From: an uncultured Bacteroidota bacterium
Lineage (GTDB): Bacteria > Bacteroidota > Bacteroidia > Chitinophagales > Chitinophagaceae
Reading direction: 5' to 3'
Assembly: GCA_903835005.1 (NCBI GenBank)
Contig: CAILLK010000067.1
Span: 18,788 to 82,787, forward strand
DNA: 64,000 bases
Within the stretch, counting starts at the first letter, position 1. Every line of letters starts with the position of its first letter. The translations under genes and the position numbers were made by a program. This document shows, one piece after another, positions 18,168 to 26,945 of the stretch. The notes beneath the pieces were generated by a model. It was not told where the DNA came from. It worked only from the letters and a program-made list of their open reading frames with translations, and searched no databases.

Positions 18168-18647
18168 TTGGAAGAGCAAACCGTACCCTCTGTTTTTGAC
18201 GAGCTGGCCAACGATAAAAGCTATTTTGAATATGCCACTACAGGGCAACGGTTTATCAATTTCATCATTGATGTGCTGGTATGTTATGCCATCAGGATTC
18301 TTGTTTTTATGACAATAGCATTCTTAATGGCTTGGGCTGGCAGCAGTACTGAAGATATAACGAGTCTATTTACTAACACGTGGTTCACTTATTTGGTTGG
18401 TATCGTTTTATACATCATCATCTATACAGTTATTGAAGGCCTCACAAAAGGCAGGACTTTAGGCAAGCTGATTACCCGGACAATAGCTGTAAAACAGGAT
18501 TTTACTCCAATAGGATGGAATGAAGCTTTTAAAAGAACATTATGCCGGCTGATACCATTTGATGCAATCAGTGCATTAGGTGGTAACCCCTGGCATGATT
18601 CAATTACAAAAACAACTGTAATCAAAAGTAATATTATGCATGTGTAA
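18168..18647 (+). CDS. RDD family membrane protein
   Basis: A 159-aa inner-membrane protein of the RDD family. The conserved Arg is in ATTGQRFINFIIDVLVCYAIR and the Asp positions in the first helix match the family name; two further helices lie at about residues 66-88 and near 115-135. The downstream GRTLGKLITRTIAV is the typical second block. Translation must begin at TTG 18168: an in-frame TAA lies just upstream and the next ATG would remove the conserved first segment. Some RDD proteins act in cation/proton exchange, but no role can be assigned here. Confidence 0.82.
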   Translation: MEEQTVPSVFDELANDKSYFEYATTGQRFINFIIDVLVCYAIRILVFMTIAFLMAWAGSSTEDITSLFTNTWFTYLVGIVLYIIIYTVIEGLTKGRTLGKLITRTIAVKQDFTPIGWNEAFKRTLCRLIPFDAISALGGNPWHDSITKTTVIKSNIMHV

Positions 18648-18652
18648 ATGAA

Positions 18653-18681
18653 ATACTCCGCATTACTGGAATGCGGAGTAT
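18653..18681. terminator. Bidirectional terminator between RDD and pepP genes
   Basis: Perfect 12-bp inverted repeat ATACTCCGCATT/AATGCGGAGTAT with a 5-nt loop, in the 73-bp gap between two convergent genes. T runs are weak on both sides. Confidence 0.7.
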
Positions 18682-18720
18682 AAAGTTATTAAAACGAAAC
18701 GTCAACTAATTAATCATCTC

Positions 18721-20010
18721 CTACCGCTTCATTTTCGCCTCAATCTCTTCAACCGTTATAGGTATATTTTTAAACAGATCCGCATTTCCTTTTTTTGTGA
18801 TCCATATGTTGTTCTCAATTCGTATACCCATCTGTTCCTCTTCTATATATATGCCTGGCTCTATGGTAAACAGCATTCCCTCTCTTATAGGATCGGTATA
18901 AGAACCTATATCATGTACCACCAGGCCAAGGAAGTGTGTAACCCCATGATAGAAATATTTCTTAAAGGCAGGGTTATCGGGGTCCTGGTTTTTAATATCT
19001 GCTTTACTTATCAGCCCGATTTTCAAAAGCTGCTTTTCCATTTCTTCATTAATACTTTTCACATAATCCTGAAACTGCAGGCCGGGCTTCAGTATCTTTT
19101 TGCCATGGTTATGTACATCAAGGCAGGCATTGTATACTTCCTTCTGGCGTTTGGTAAATTTACCGTTTACTGGCACAGTCCGGGTAAGGTCGGCATTATA
19201 ATTACCATACTCGGCTCCAAAATCCATCAGTATCAGTTCGCCATCCTTACACTCCTGGTTATTCTCTTCATAATGCAGTGTTCTCGCCCGGTCGCCTGAG
19301 GCTATAATGCAGCCATATGCATGGCCGGTTGCCCGGTTGCGAAGAAATTCATGTGTCAGTTCAGCTTCAATCTCATACTCCATTACTCCGGGTTTGATGA
19401 ATTTCAACACCCGGTCCAGTGCCTTGGCTGTAATATCTATGGCTACTTTGGTTACTTCTACCTCTTCTGCTGTTTTCACACACCTCAGTTCTTTCATAAT
19501 CCTTGCAGCCCGTTCATAATGGTGTATCGGGTATTTCTTCATTACCTCCTGCACAAATAGCAGGTCGGTGCGGGGAAGCTCTGTATCCAGTCGGTTGTGC
19601 TCATTGGTATTAAGGTACACAATATCTGCACTGTTCATCATTACCTGCAGCATGGCTTCAAAACCTTCAAGCCATTGCACATTTTTTATGCCCGATATTG
19701 CAGTAGCCTCTTCTTTTCGCAGTTTATGTCCTACCCATTTTTCCAGCAGTTCATTAGGCTTAAGCAGTACCAGCACCTCGCGCATATTCTTATCCGGATT
19801 GTCCGGGTAGAGTACCACAATCGTTTTTTCCTGAACTACTCCGCTCAGCCACATCACATCGGCATCGGGTTTGTAGCCATAGGTGCCATCGCCACCCTTC
19901 GGAAATACCGGGCTGCAAGGGAAAATTGCAACTGAATTGGGCTTCATTTTTTCAACAAACCTCGCCCGGTTCTGTTCGTATAATTTTGATGAAATCGGTA
20001 AATATTTCAT
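18721..20010 (-). CDS. pepP: Xaa-Pro aminopeptidase (aminopeptidase P, M24B)
   Basis: A 429-aa dimetal peptidase that removes N-terminal residues before proline. The N-terminal creatinase-like domain (about 1-165) includes FPCSPVFPKGGDGTYGYKPDADVMWLSG. The C-terminal pita-bread domain has the metal ligands: LMDFGAEYGNYNADLTR (two Asp), GVTHFLGLVVHDIG (His), LFTIEPGIYI (Glu) and GIRIENNIWI (Glu). ATG at 20010 (MKYLPISSKLYEQNR) is chosen; the in-frame start at 20103 adds 31 residues not typical of the family. Cytoplasmic, probably in peptide turnover. Confidence 0.92.
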   Translation of the reverse strand: MKYLPISSKLYEQNRARFVEKMKPNSVAIFPCSPVFPKGGDGTYGYKPDADVMWLSGVVQEKTIVVLYPDNPDKNMREVLVLLKPNELLEKWVGHKLRKEEATAISGIKNVQWLEGFEAMLQVMMNSADIVYLNTNEHNRLDTELPRTDLLFVQEVMKKYPIHHYERAARIMKELRCVKTAEEVEVTKVAIDITAKALDRVLKFIKPGVMEYEIEAELTHEFLRNRATGHAYGCIIASGDRARTLHYEENNQECKDGELILMDFGAEYGNYNADLTRTVPVNGKFTKRQKEVYNACLDVHNHGKKILKPGLQFQDYVKSINEEMEKQLLKIGLISKADIKNQDPDNPAFKKYFYHGVTHFLGLVVHDIGSYTDPIREGMLFTIEPGIYIEEEQMGIRIENNIWITKKGNADLFKNIPITVEEIEAKMKR

Positions 20011-20141
20011 TTTTAGGAAAATATTTGAGAGTGTGAAGGTAATGTAACTTGGCAATTTGCTCAATAAAACCGGCAGGATATTTAATTCACCGCTATTTTC
20101 CATTCCTTCACCGACTTACCAGATTCTTTAGCCGAAATAAA

Positions 20142-20173
20142 TTTGCGTGAGCTAAAGCCAGAATATACTTTTG
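20142..20173 (+). promoter_or_regulatory. Promoter of the TonB-dependent receptor gene
   Basis: A -33 TTTG (20142-20145), a 20-bp spacer and -7 TACTTTTG (20166-20173) fit the Bacteroidota promoter model. ATG 20195 would have a leader of about 15 nt. Confidence 0.6.
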
Positions 20174-20194
20174 TCGCATATTCACAAAACAGCC

Positions 20195-22438
20195 ATGCTT
20201 AAATTTATACACACCCATTTAATGAGAACATTATGCATTCTATCCATGCTTTTGATAGTATCAGCAGCCAATGCCCAATACAAACTTAGCGGTACTGTAA
20301 TTGATAATAAAGACAAGCCCATAAAAGGTGCAAGTGTATATCTGGACAACACTCTCGATGGCGCCACCACCGACAGCCTTGGTGTATTTACCTTTACCAC
20401 CACCGAAAAAGGAAACCAGAGCATTGTTGCATCTGAGATAAGCCACGAAACAGCCGGACTGCCGATTGTAATAATGGGCGATATCAGCGGTATAGTATTA
20501 CACCTGAAAAAAAACGCAGTGCACGACCTTAGCGCTGTTGTGATTACTGCAGGTTCTTTTGAAGCATCGAACGATAAAAGCAAAACAGTACTTAAACCAC
20601 TCGATATAGTTACCACAGCTGGAGCCAATGCCGATGTGGTTAAAGCGCTGGAAATGCTGCCAGGCACACAACAAACCGGTCCGGATAATGGTTTATTTGT
20701 AAGGGGTGGCGATGCCAGCGAACTCTCAATACTTGTAGATGAAATGGTAGTACAAAATGCTTTTTTCAGTGGCCCTCCCGGTGTGGCTACCCGCAGCCGT
20801 TTTGGCGCTTTCAATTACCAGGGAGTATCTTTCAGCAGTGGTGGTTACAGCGCTCGTTATGGACAGGCATTATCTGGTGTGCTGGAACTCAACACTACCG
20901 ATCTTCCAGATAAAAGTACAGTAAATCTCGGTGTAAACATGGCCGGACTGTATGCATCTGGAACAAAAAAGTGGAAAAACAGCGCTCTTGATATTGGAGG
21001 CAGTTACAATAATCTTACTCCTTTTTACGGATTGGCAACCACCAATTTCAAATTCTATAATGTACCAGTTGGCGGTAGCGGCAATCTGCGCTATGTATGG
21101 AAACCCAATAAAAACGGAATTCTCAAAATAACTGCCAATACCTCTTATATAACCAGTGGCATATCTATTCCCAACCCATATGCCGGCATTGTGGATACCG
21201 GCCTGAATAAACTGAATCCGTTTGCCGGATTACCAGATACGGTAAACTTTGTAACCAAAGACCAGTACTATTACACCAATGTATCCTATAAGCAATTGTT
21301 TAAAGCCAGATACAGTCTTTACACTGCCGCATCCTATAGCCTGGATACCACTAAGAATACATTCGGTCCAATACCTATTAATGAGAAAGACCAGCGGGCG
21401 CAGTTTCGAATAGAAGGCAAGGATTTTTTTACCAGCCGGCTCAACCTCCTTGCGGGTGCAGAAGTGCAACATTACAGTATCAGCAAATCATTTGATACCC
21501 TGAATGAAAACTTTGCCGAAACCCAACTGGCAGGCTATACCGAACTGGAATGGACTCCCATAAACAGGATAGCCATAAAGCCTGGCCTGCGGTATGAACA
21601 CAGCCAGTTGCTCAATAAAGATGACATTGCTCCGCGTATATCAATGGCAATTAAAACAGGTATTAACAGCCAGGTATCACTGGCCAGTGGTGTCTTTTAT
21701 CAGAACCCCGATAATCTATATCTTTTAGCCGGCCTCCGGCCAAATATGCAGGAAGCAATTCATTATATAGTTAACTGGCAATATACAAAGAATGACCGCA
21801 CACTCCGGATTGAAGCGTATTACAAAAAATACCAGGACTTAGTAAGGGAATTGCACGATACTCTATTTGATCCCAATAGTTATAGGATTATAACTGATTC
21901 AACTAAGGTAAATAATAATGGTTATGGATATGCACAGGGCATTGAACTCTTCTGGAGGGATAAAAAGAGTGTAAAAAATCTGGACTATTGGGTATCGTAC
22001 AGTTTTATCGACACCAGGAGATTGTATGCCAATTATATATCAGAGGCAACGCCAACATACATTGCAGCTCACAACCTGAACCTGGTGGCTAAATATTTTG
22101 TAGATAAATGGCAAACCAATTTCAGTGCCACTTATAGCTATGCCAGTGGCCGCCCTTATTTTAATCCCAATAATCCTACCTTCTTAGGAGACCGCACCCC
22201 TGATTTTAATAACCTCGCCCTAACTGTGGCATACCTGCATAGCTTTGGCAAATGGTTTACAGTCTTCTATCTGAGTATAGATAATATTACCAACCAGCAT
22301 AATGTTTTTGGTTACCGTTACACATATAACAGCGCAAATGTGGTTGATGGCAGAAACCCTATAGTTCCTGCCTTATACCGCTCCGTATTTTTTGGTGTGA
22401 ATATGTCGCTGACGCAGTTTAAGAAGGATGAATTATAA
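20195..22438 (+). CDS. TonB-dependent receptor with CarboxypepD_reg-like N-terminus
   Basis: A 747-aa outer-membrane transporter. A signal peptide (ending SAANAQ) precedes a CarboxypepD_reg-like domain (YKLSGTVIDNKDKPIKGASVYLDN...), then the plug (VVKALEMLPGTQQTGPDNGLFVRGGDASELSILVDE) and a 22-strand barrel region ending FFGVNMSL. ATG at 20195 is chosen over an upstream TTG at 20171, which overlaps the -7 box. No SusD partner follows, so a polysaccharide-utilisation role is not supported; the substrate may be a siderophore, cofactor or small molecule. The next gene, 51 bp downstream, is probably cotranscribed. Confidence 0.9.
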   Translation: MLKFIHTHLMRTLCILSMLLIVSAANAQYKLSGTVIDNKDKPIKGASVYLDNTLDGATTDSLGVFTFTTTEKGNQSIVASEISHETAGLPIVIMGDISGIVLHLKKNAVHDLSAVVITAGSFEASNDKSKTVLKPLDIVTTAGANADVVKALEMLPGTQQTGPDNGLFVRGGDASELSILVDEMVVQNAFFSGPPGVATRSRFGAFNYQGVSFSSGGYSARYGQALSGVLELNTTDLPDKSTVNLGVNMAGLYASGTKKWKNSALDIGGSYNNLTPFYGLATTNFKFYNVPVGGSGNLRYVWKPNKNGILKITANTSYITSGISIPNPYAGIVDTGLNKLNPFAGLPDTVNFVTKDQYYYTNVSYKQLFKARYSLYTAASYSLDTTKNTFGPIPINEKDQRAQFRIEGKDFFTSRLNLLAGAEVQHYSISKSFDTLNENFAETQLAGYTELEWTPINRIAIKPGLRYEHSQLLNKDDIAPRISMAIKTGINSQVSLASGVFYQNPDNLYLLAGLRPNMQEAIHYIVNWQYTKNDRTLRIEAYYKKYQDLVRELHDTLFDPNSYRIITDSTKVNNNGYGYAQGIELFWRDKKSVKNLDYWVSYSFIDTRRLYANYISEATPTYIAAHNLNLVAKYFVDKWQTNFSATYSYASGRPYFNPNNPTFLGDRTPDFNNLALTVAYLHSFGKWFTVFYLSIDNITNQHNVFGYRYTYNSANVVDGRNPIVPALYRSVFFGVNMSLTQFKKDEL

Positions 22439-22489
22439 AGTCTGACGAAATAATAATTAACAGGAATAAATACAACTAAACATAAAAAA

Positions 22490-23152
22490 ATGAAAAAGAT
22501 CATCCTAATGAGTGCATTGGCGCTTGCAGTTATGAATGCAGAGGCCCAGGATTTTAAGGCTCCGCTCGAAAAAACATTCCTTGCTTTTGATACTACACAG
22601 GATATGACTGTAAAAGTAGAACAGAGCAATAAACTGTCGCTCATAACAAAGAAATGGGGTAATGACTGGATTACCCACTATTATCTGTCCTTCAGTAAAG
22701 CGGTACTTTCCTACCTCGAAAAAGATGCCACGAAGCGCGATGCATACTTAGATGAAGCAGAGAAAGAACATGAAGAAGCAGTGAGTATACTTGCAAAAGA
22801 AAATGATGAAACTTTTGTGCTGGGGGCAATGATAGCCAATGCCCGTATGGCTGTAGATCCCATGAATCGCTGGCAGAAATACGGGCAGTTATTCAGCCAG
22901 AACCTGGAAAGTGCGAAAGATTTGAACCCCAATAACCCACGCATGTATTATCTCCAGGGAATTAGCAAATTTTATACACCCAAAGCTTATGGCGGTGGCA
23001 AGAAAACAGCTCAACCCTATTTTGAAAAAGCCGATGCTCTTTATGCAAAAGAAACCGGTGGCGATATCACTAAACCTTATTGGGGCAAGGATAAAAATAC
23101 TTATTTTCTGAGCCAGTGCAAGATAGACGATAAGGATACTGACAATCATTGA
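22490..23152 (+). CDS. Exported helical (TPR-like) protein downstream of the TonB receptor
   Basis: A 220-aa protein with a signal peptide (MKKIILMSALALAVMNAEAQ). The mature part is almost wholly helical, with paired helices that look like degenerate tetratricopeptide repeats: WITHYYLSFSKAVLSYLEKD, AKDLNPNNPRMYYLQGISKFYTP and GGGKKTAQPYFEKADALYAKE. This last pattern is common in Bacteroidota periplasmic proteins of unknown role encoded beside TonB receptors. The 51-bp spacing and shared strand suggest cotranscription with the receptor; a periplasmic accessory role is inference only. Confidence 0.72.
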   Translation: MKKIILMSALALAVMNAEAQDFKAPLEKTFLAFDTTQDMTVKVEQSNKLSLITKKWGNDWITHYYLSFSKAVLSYLEKDATKRDAYLDEAEKEHEEAVSILAKENDETFVLGAMIANARMAVDPMNRWQKYGQLFSQNLESAKDLNPNNPRMYYLQGISKFYTPKAYGGGKKTAQPYFEKADALYAKETGGDITKPYWGKDKNTYFLSQCKIDDKDTDNH

Positions 23153-23220
23153 TTGGCTGTTCAAAAAGCTTTTAAGCAATAAGGTTCATTTATTTCTCTA
23201 AGATGCAAAAATTATAATAC

Positions 23221-23228
23221 TAAATTTG
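23221..23228 (+). promoter_or_regulatory. -7 box directly upstream of the PDZ gene
   Basis: TAAATTTG matches TAnnTTTG and lies four bases before ATG 23233, the same geometry as at nadA and mnmG. Confidence 0.42.
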
Positions 23229-23232
23229 CAGG

Positions 23233-23982
23233 ATGAATAAATGCCTTATTGCTTTTTTATTTATCCTGACTTCTGTTCAATGCCAGGCTCAGAATATCGG
23301 GGGGATAGGTGCTCAGTTGATTATAGATACCACTGGCGGCTGGACCATGCCCCGGATTTTTTCCCTGGTTCCAGGCAGCCCTGCTTATGATAGCCTCAGA
23401 GCTACCGATTATATAATTTCGGTAAATGACATCAGTTGCCGTAATAAAACTATTGAAGAAGTGGTAGGGCTGATAAGAGGCGAAGCAGGAACAATGGTAA
23501 CCGTTACTACGGCCAATACCAAGGAGGGCGAAGCCCCACGGATTCATCAGCTGAAGCGGGTAGGTATGAACATCCCCCAACCTGCCGACCCTAAAGATGC
23601 ATTTTTTGCCAATTGCGATAATGCCGTAAAAGCACTGAAACAAACAGGAGCTACAATAGTAAAAACATTCAACTCAGATTGCGGCAACTACTTTTTCAAC
23701 TTCGATGGGGCTGCCGGTAAATTCCATATTCGTATCATAGCTATGACTGACCCGGCTGATAAAAGCGGTCTGGGCTTCCGGATTTCTGGTAAAGTTTTTG
23801 ATAATGAACATGAATCAGAAGCTACCGATCTGGGTATCATTGATTCAAAAAAAGGAGTTAATGGCAATGCACAAACTGAAGGCTCGGTTTCTTTCACTAA
23901 AGATTGTGTAGGAACAATAGCTGTAACGTTACATGATGACAATAAAAAATGTCATGCTATGTATGTAATGGTTTATAAATAA
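23233..23982 (+). CDS. Exported PDZ-domain protein
   Basis: A 249-aa protein with a signal peptide (MNKCLIAFLFILTSVQCQAQ). A PDZ domain covers about residues 22-105: GGIGAQLIIDTTGGWTMPRI, then PGSPAYDSLRATDYIISVNDISCRNKTIEEVVGLIRGEAGTMVTVT. The C-terminal ~125 residues are a beta-rich domain with several Cys (NCDN, SDCGNYFFNF, KDCVG, KKCHA) that could form disulfides in the periplasm. No protease domain accompanies the PDZ, so it probably binds peptides or partner proteins. Spacing to the previous gene (80 bp) and its own -7 box suggest independent transcription. Confidence 0.78.
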   Translation: MNKCLIAFLFILTSVQCQAQNIGGIGAQLIIDTTGGWTMPRIFSLVPGSPAYDSLRATDYIISVNDISCRNKTIEEVVGLIRGEAGTMVTVTTANTKEGEAPRIHQLKRVGMNIPQPADPKDAFFANCDNAVKALKQTGATIVKTFNSDCGNYFFNFDGAAGKFHIRIIAMTDPADKSGLGFRISGKVFDNEHESEATDLGIIDSKKGVNGNAQTEGSVSFTKDCVGTIAVTLHDDNKKCHAMYVMVYK

Positions 23983-24136
23983 GCAGCTAACTCAGGCACC
24001 CATTGTTATTTCATGTATTAACATCCCAAAACATAAATAATATCTATATAAAATAGGCCTTTTAAAATTAATTACCTTTACCCCTTGGCTTTTTCATTGT
24101 CCAAAAGAAAAAAAATCATCAAATACGGGTTACTTT

Positions 24137-24739
24137 TTGTATAAATCAGTATTAACAGTGCAGGGCTTTATAAACACCGAACAACAGCTTTTAGAATCTC
24201 TGGCTTCTGGCAACCGAAAAGTGGCCAATCAGGTGTACCAGCAAAATTATCCGATAGTAAAAGGATGGCTGGCTAAAAACGGCGGTTCTGAATCAGATGC
24301 AGCTGATCTTTTTCAGGAAGCTATGGTGGTATTGTTTGGCAAAGCTCAGGATACCGGTTTCAGGCTCACGTGCTCTATAAGTACTTACCTGATGGCTGTT
24401 TGTAAGCATTTGTGGTACAAAAAACTACAGAAGCAAAGCCGGGATCCCGTTTTCCTTAAGGAGAACATAGGTACGGATGAAGATGAAGGTGGCATTGGCT
24501 ATGAAGATGATGTGAAAGTACACGAAGAACGGGAAATACATTATGATATGCTTAATGCCGCGTTGGACCAGGTGGGTGAACCCTGCAGATCTTTGTTAAA
24601 AGCCTTTTATCATAATGATAAAAGCATGCAGGAAATAACAGCAGCATTCGGGTACACCAACACGGATAATGCTAAAACACAAAAATACAAGTGTCTCGCC
24701 CGGCTTCGCAAGATTTTTTATAGCATGGCAGACAATTAA
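24137..24739 (+). CDS. ECF-type sigma-70 family RNA polymerase sigma factor
   Basis: A 200-aa sigma factor. Region 2 is seen in DLFQEAMVVLFGKAQ and STYLMAVCKHLWYKKLQKQ; an acidic linker (DEDEGGIGYEDD) precedes region 4, whose helix-turn-helix is KSMQEITAAFGYTNTDNAKTQKYKCLARLR. The start is uncertain: TTG at 24137 or GTG at 24158, since no ATG lies upstream of region 2. A weak -7 TACCTTTA is at 24073-24080. The following gene has an anti-sigma-like cytoplasmic segment, so the pair is likely a sigma/anti-sigma unit. Confidence 0.85.
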   Translation: MYKSVLTVQGFINTEQQLLESLASGNRKVANQVYQQNYPIVKGWLAKNGGSESDAADLFQEAMVVLFGKAQDTGFRLTCSISTYLMAVCKHLWYKKLQKQSRDPVFLKENIGTDEDEGGIGYEDDVKVHEEREIHYDMLNAALDQVGEPCRSLLKAFYHNDKSMQEITAAFGYTNTDNAKTQKYKCLARLRKIFYSMADN

Positions 24740-24808
24740 AATGGTAAAATGTATTTACTGGTATAGTGAGAATGAATTTGAATTATTAATAGCAAGATTT
24801 TGTAAGTG

Positions 24809-25903
24809 ATGTCTATAAACAACAATATCTGGGAAATTGCCGAAGCATTTGTAGCAGGTACCCTGTCTGAAACCGATTTGAAAGAACTGAATAGCCGAGT
24901 GGCATCAGATATAGAATTTGCAGCAGAATTTTCTGAAAGTACCAACCTGCTCAAGTCAATGAAGGCAAATGGGAAGCAGAAACGTTTCCGTAACCTGCTT
25001 TCTGAAATTCACGAATCTGAAATAAAAAACCCAAAAGCAAAAACAGGCAGGCGTATAGAATTGCCTGCTCATTTCTGGCGAACAGCAGCAGTTGCCGCCG
25101 GTGTTGCATTGCTTACTTCTACCATTACCTATACAATACTGAATCCATCCATAAAGAAAAATGATTACCAGTATGTAACAATAAGCCGTGAGGTAGCCGG
25201 CTTAAGAGAATCTCAGAAACAACTGAACCAGAACCAGAAAAAGCTGGAAACCGACATTAAGAAAATAAATCAGCCTCCGGCAGCACATGTGAGGTTTACA
25301 GGTACGGGATTTGCTATCAACAATGAAGGCTATTTTGTTACCAGCAATCACGTAGTAGAAGGTGCCGATTCAATATATATTCAGGATCGCAACGGTGAAT
25401 ATTTTAAGGCAAATAAGCTTGCTTTTGATGCAGAGTCAGATCTCGCAGTATTGAAAATAGCCCGCAAGAGTTTTCATTTTGGTAAAGGTGAAGTGCCTTA
25501 TACTTTCGCTACTGGAAAATCGGGCTTAGGTACCAATATATTCACCCTTGGTTATCCGAAAAATGACCTCTTTTACAGTTCTGGGGCTATTAGCTCAAGT
25601 AATGGTTTCGATGGCAACGAACTGCAATATACACTCGAGTTGCCAGTTGGTCATGGACAGAGTGGCTCACCGGTATTGGATGAAAAAGGCAATGTGATTG
25701 GTATATTAACCGCAATGGGCGGCGATGCCGAAGCCAATACTTACGCAGTGAGTTCTCAAGCGCTTATTTCATTAATTCACGATCAGCTTTCCGACAGCCC
25801 CATACGCATAAATAAAACTAATAAGCTGCATGGCCTCAGCAGGGAGCAACAAATTGAAAAGATGCAGGCTTTTACCTTCTCAGTGAAAGTCTATAAGAAA
25901 TAA
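24809..25903 (+). CDS. Membrane-anchored trypsin-like protease with anti-sigma-like N-terminus
   Basis: A 364-aa protein in four parts. Residues 1-~85 are cytoplasmic and resemble the N-terminal helices of FecR/RsiW-type anti-sigma factors (IWEIAEAFVAGTLSETDLKEL), but have no HxxxCxxC zinc site. A membrane helix lies at about 92-110. A coiled coil follows at about 125-155 (REVAGLRESQKQLNQNQKKL). A trypsin/HtrA-like domain then carries the triad His 181 (TSNHVV), Asp 211 (ESDLAVL) and Ser 285 (GHGQSGSP). No PDZ follows. ATG at 24809 is used rather than GTG 24806. It starts 69 bp after the ECF sigma gene, suggesting that protease activity or periplasmic stress is coupled to the sigma factor. 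Confidence 0.85.
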   Translation: MSINNNIWEIAEAFVAGTLSETDLKELNSRVASDIEFAAEFSESTNLLKSMKANGKQKRFRNLLSEIHESEIKNPKAKTGRRIELPAHFWRTAAVAAGVALLTSTITYTILNPSIKKNDYQYVTISREVAGLRESQKQLNQNQKKLETDIKKINQPPAAHVRFTGTGFAINNEGYFVTSNHVVEGADSIYIQDRNGEYFKANKLAFDAESDLAVLKIARKSFHFGKGEVPYTFATGKSGLGTNIFTLGYPKNDLFYSSGAISSSNGFDGNELQYTLELPVGHGQSGSPVLDEKGNVIGILTAMGGDAEANTYAVSSQALISLIHDQLSDSPIRINKTNKLHGLSREQQIEKMQAFTFSVKVYKK

Positions 25904-26060
25904 AGGCACAAATCCTGAAATATTATTATTAAACACAATAGCACCTAATAATCTTATTTCAATGGCTGCTACTAAAGGCTAAGCGGTAAAGTAAATACCT
26001 GTGTCCCTGCAAGTTTAGTAAAATGACTTATCAACATAGTCCATATCAATCTGCATTCCC

Positions 26061-26068
26061 TACCTTTG
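26061..26068 (+). promoter_or_regulatory. -7 box for tatC-rpiB
   Basis: TACCTTTG matches the Bacteroidota -7 consensus, 18 bases before the TTG start of tatC. No -33 TTTG was found at the expected position. Confidence 0.5.
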
Positions 26069-26086
26069 CACCCCTAAAGGAATCTT

Positions 26087-26941
26087 TTGAGCGTTTACAA
26101 AAATTTATTAAAGAAACGAAATACTAATCCGCAGGCCGAGATGGGTTTTCTCGACCATGTCGAAGACCTGCGATGGCATATCATCCGGAGTGCTGCGGCC
26201 ATATTGGTTGCTGCAATTGTTGTTTTTTGCAAAGTTGAGGTGGTTTTCGACCGCGTGATTTTAGGTCCCGCTCATGGCGATTTCGTTTCTTACAAATGGT
26301 TTTGTGCGTTGGGCAGGCTGTTGCATTACGATGCCTTTTGCCTGGGCCAGGTAACTATGAAATTCCAGAATACCGCTGTTACCGGGCAGTTCATGATGGC
26401 TCTTTCCACATCTTTATGGATCGGTTTTATCATAGCTTTCCCCTATGTGCTCTGGGAGTTGTGGAAGTTTATAAGACCTGCACTCAAGCCTTCAGAAGTC
26501 AGGATGGCAAAAGGCATAGTTTTCTGGTGCTCCTTGTTATTTTTTACCGGTGTTTTCTTTGCCTACTATATAGTTGCCCCCTACGCCATCAACTTCTTTG
26601 GCAATTACCAGTTAAGCCCCAGCGTGCAGAATATTGTTACCCTCGATAATTATTTTGATATGATCAGCACCCTGGTGCTGGCTCTGGGCATTGTTTTCGA
26701 AATGCCCATATTGGTATTGTTTCTCACAAGGATCGGTATTCTTACCCCGGTGTTGCTCCGCAAAAACCGCAAACTGGCATTTCTCATATTATTCATCCTT
26801 TCCGAAATCATTACACCACCCGATTTGTTCAGTTGCCTGCTGGTTTTTATACCTTTGTATATATTATACGAAATTACCGTAGTAATGAGTACCCGTACTT
26901 ACAGCGAAAGATTAAAACGTCAGGCCGAAAAAGATAACTAA
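26087..26941 (+). CDS. tatC: Twin-arginine translocase subunit TatC
   Basis: A 284-aa six-helix inner-membrane protein, the receptor subunit for twin-arginine signal peptides. The signature AEMGFLDHVEDLRWHIIRSA near residues 17-36, the FxxPFxxxELWKFIRPAL block (IIAFPYVLWELWKFIRPALKP) and FEMPILVLFLTRIG are visible. TTG at 26087 is the preferred start because the following KKRNTNPQAEM segment is usual in Bacteroidota TatC; ATG at 26141 would shorten it by 18 residues. A ~35-residue insertion between helices 1 and 2 (KWFCALGRLLHYDAFCLG) is typical of this phylum. tatA is not in the window; rpiB starts 4 bp downstream. Confidence 0.93.
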   Translation: MSVYKNLLKKRNTNPQAEMGFLDHVEDLRWHIIRSAAAILVAAIVVFCKVEVVFDRVILGPAHGDFVSYKWFCALGRLLHYDAFCLGQVTMKFQNTAVTGQFMMALSTSLWIGFIIAFPYVLWELWKFIRPALKPSEVRMAKGIVFWCSLLFFTGVFFAYYIVAPYAINFFGNYQLSPSVQNIVTLDNYFDMISTLVLALGIVFEMPILVLFLTRIGILTPVLLRKNRKLAFLILFILSEIITPPDLFSCLLVFIPLYILYEITVVMSTRTYSERLKRQAEKDN

Positions 26942-26945
26942 GCTT

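Noticed and set aside
20195..23152. Polysaccharide-utilisation locus (SusC/SusD pair)
   Set aside because: The receptor has no SusD-like lipoprotein, glycosidase or hybrid regulator next to it; the following exported protein is helical but lacks SusD features.
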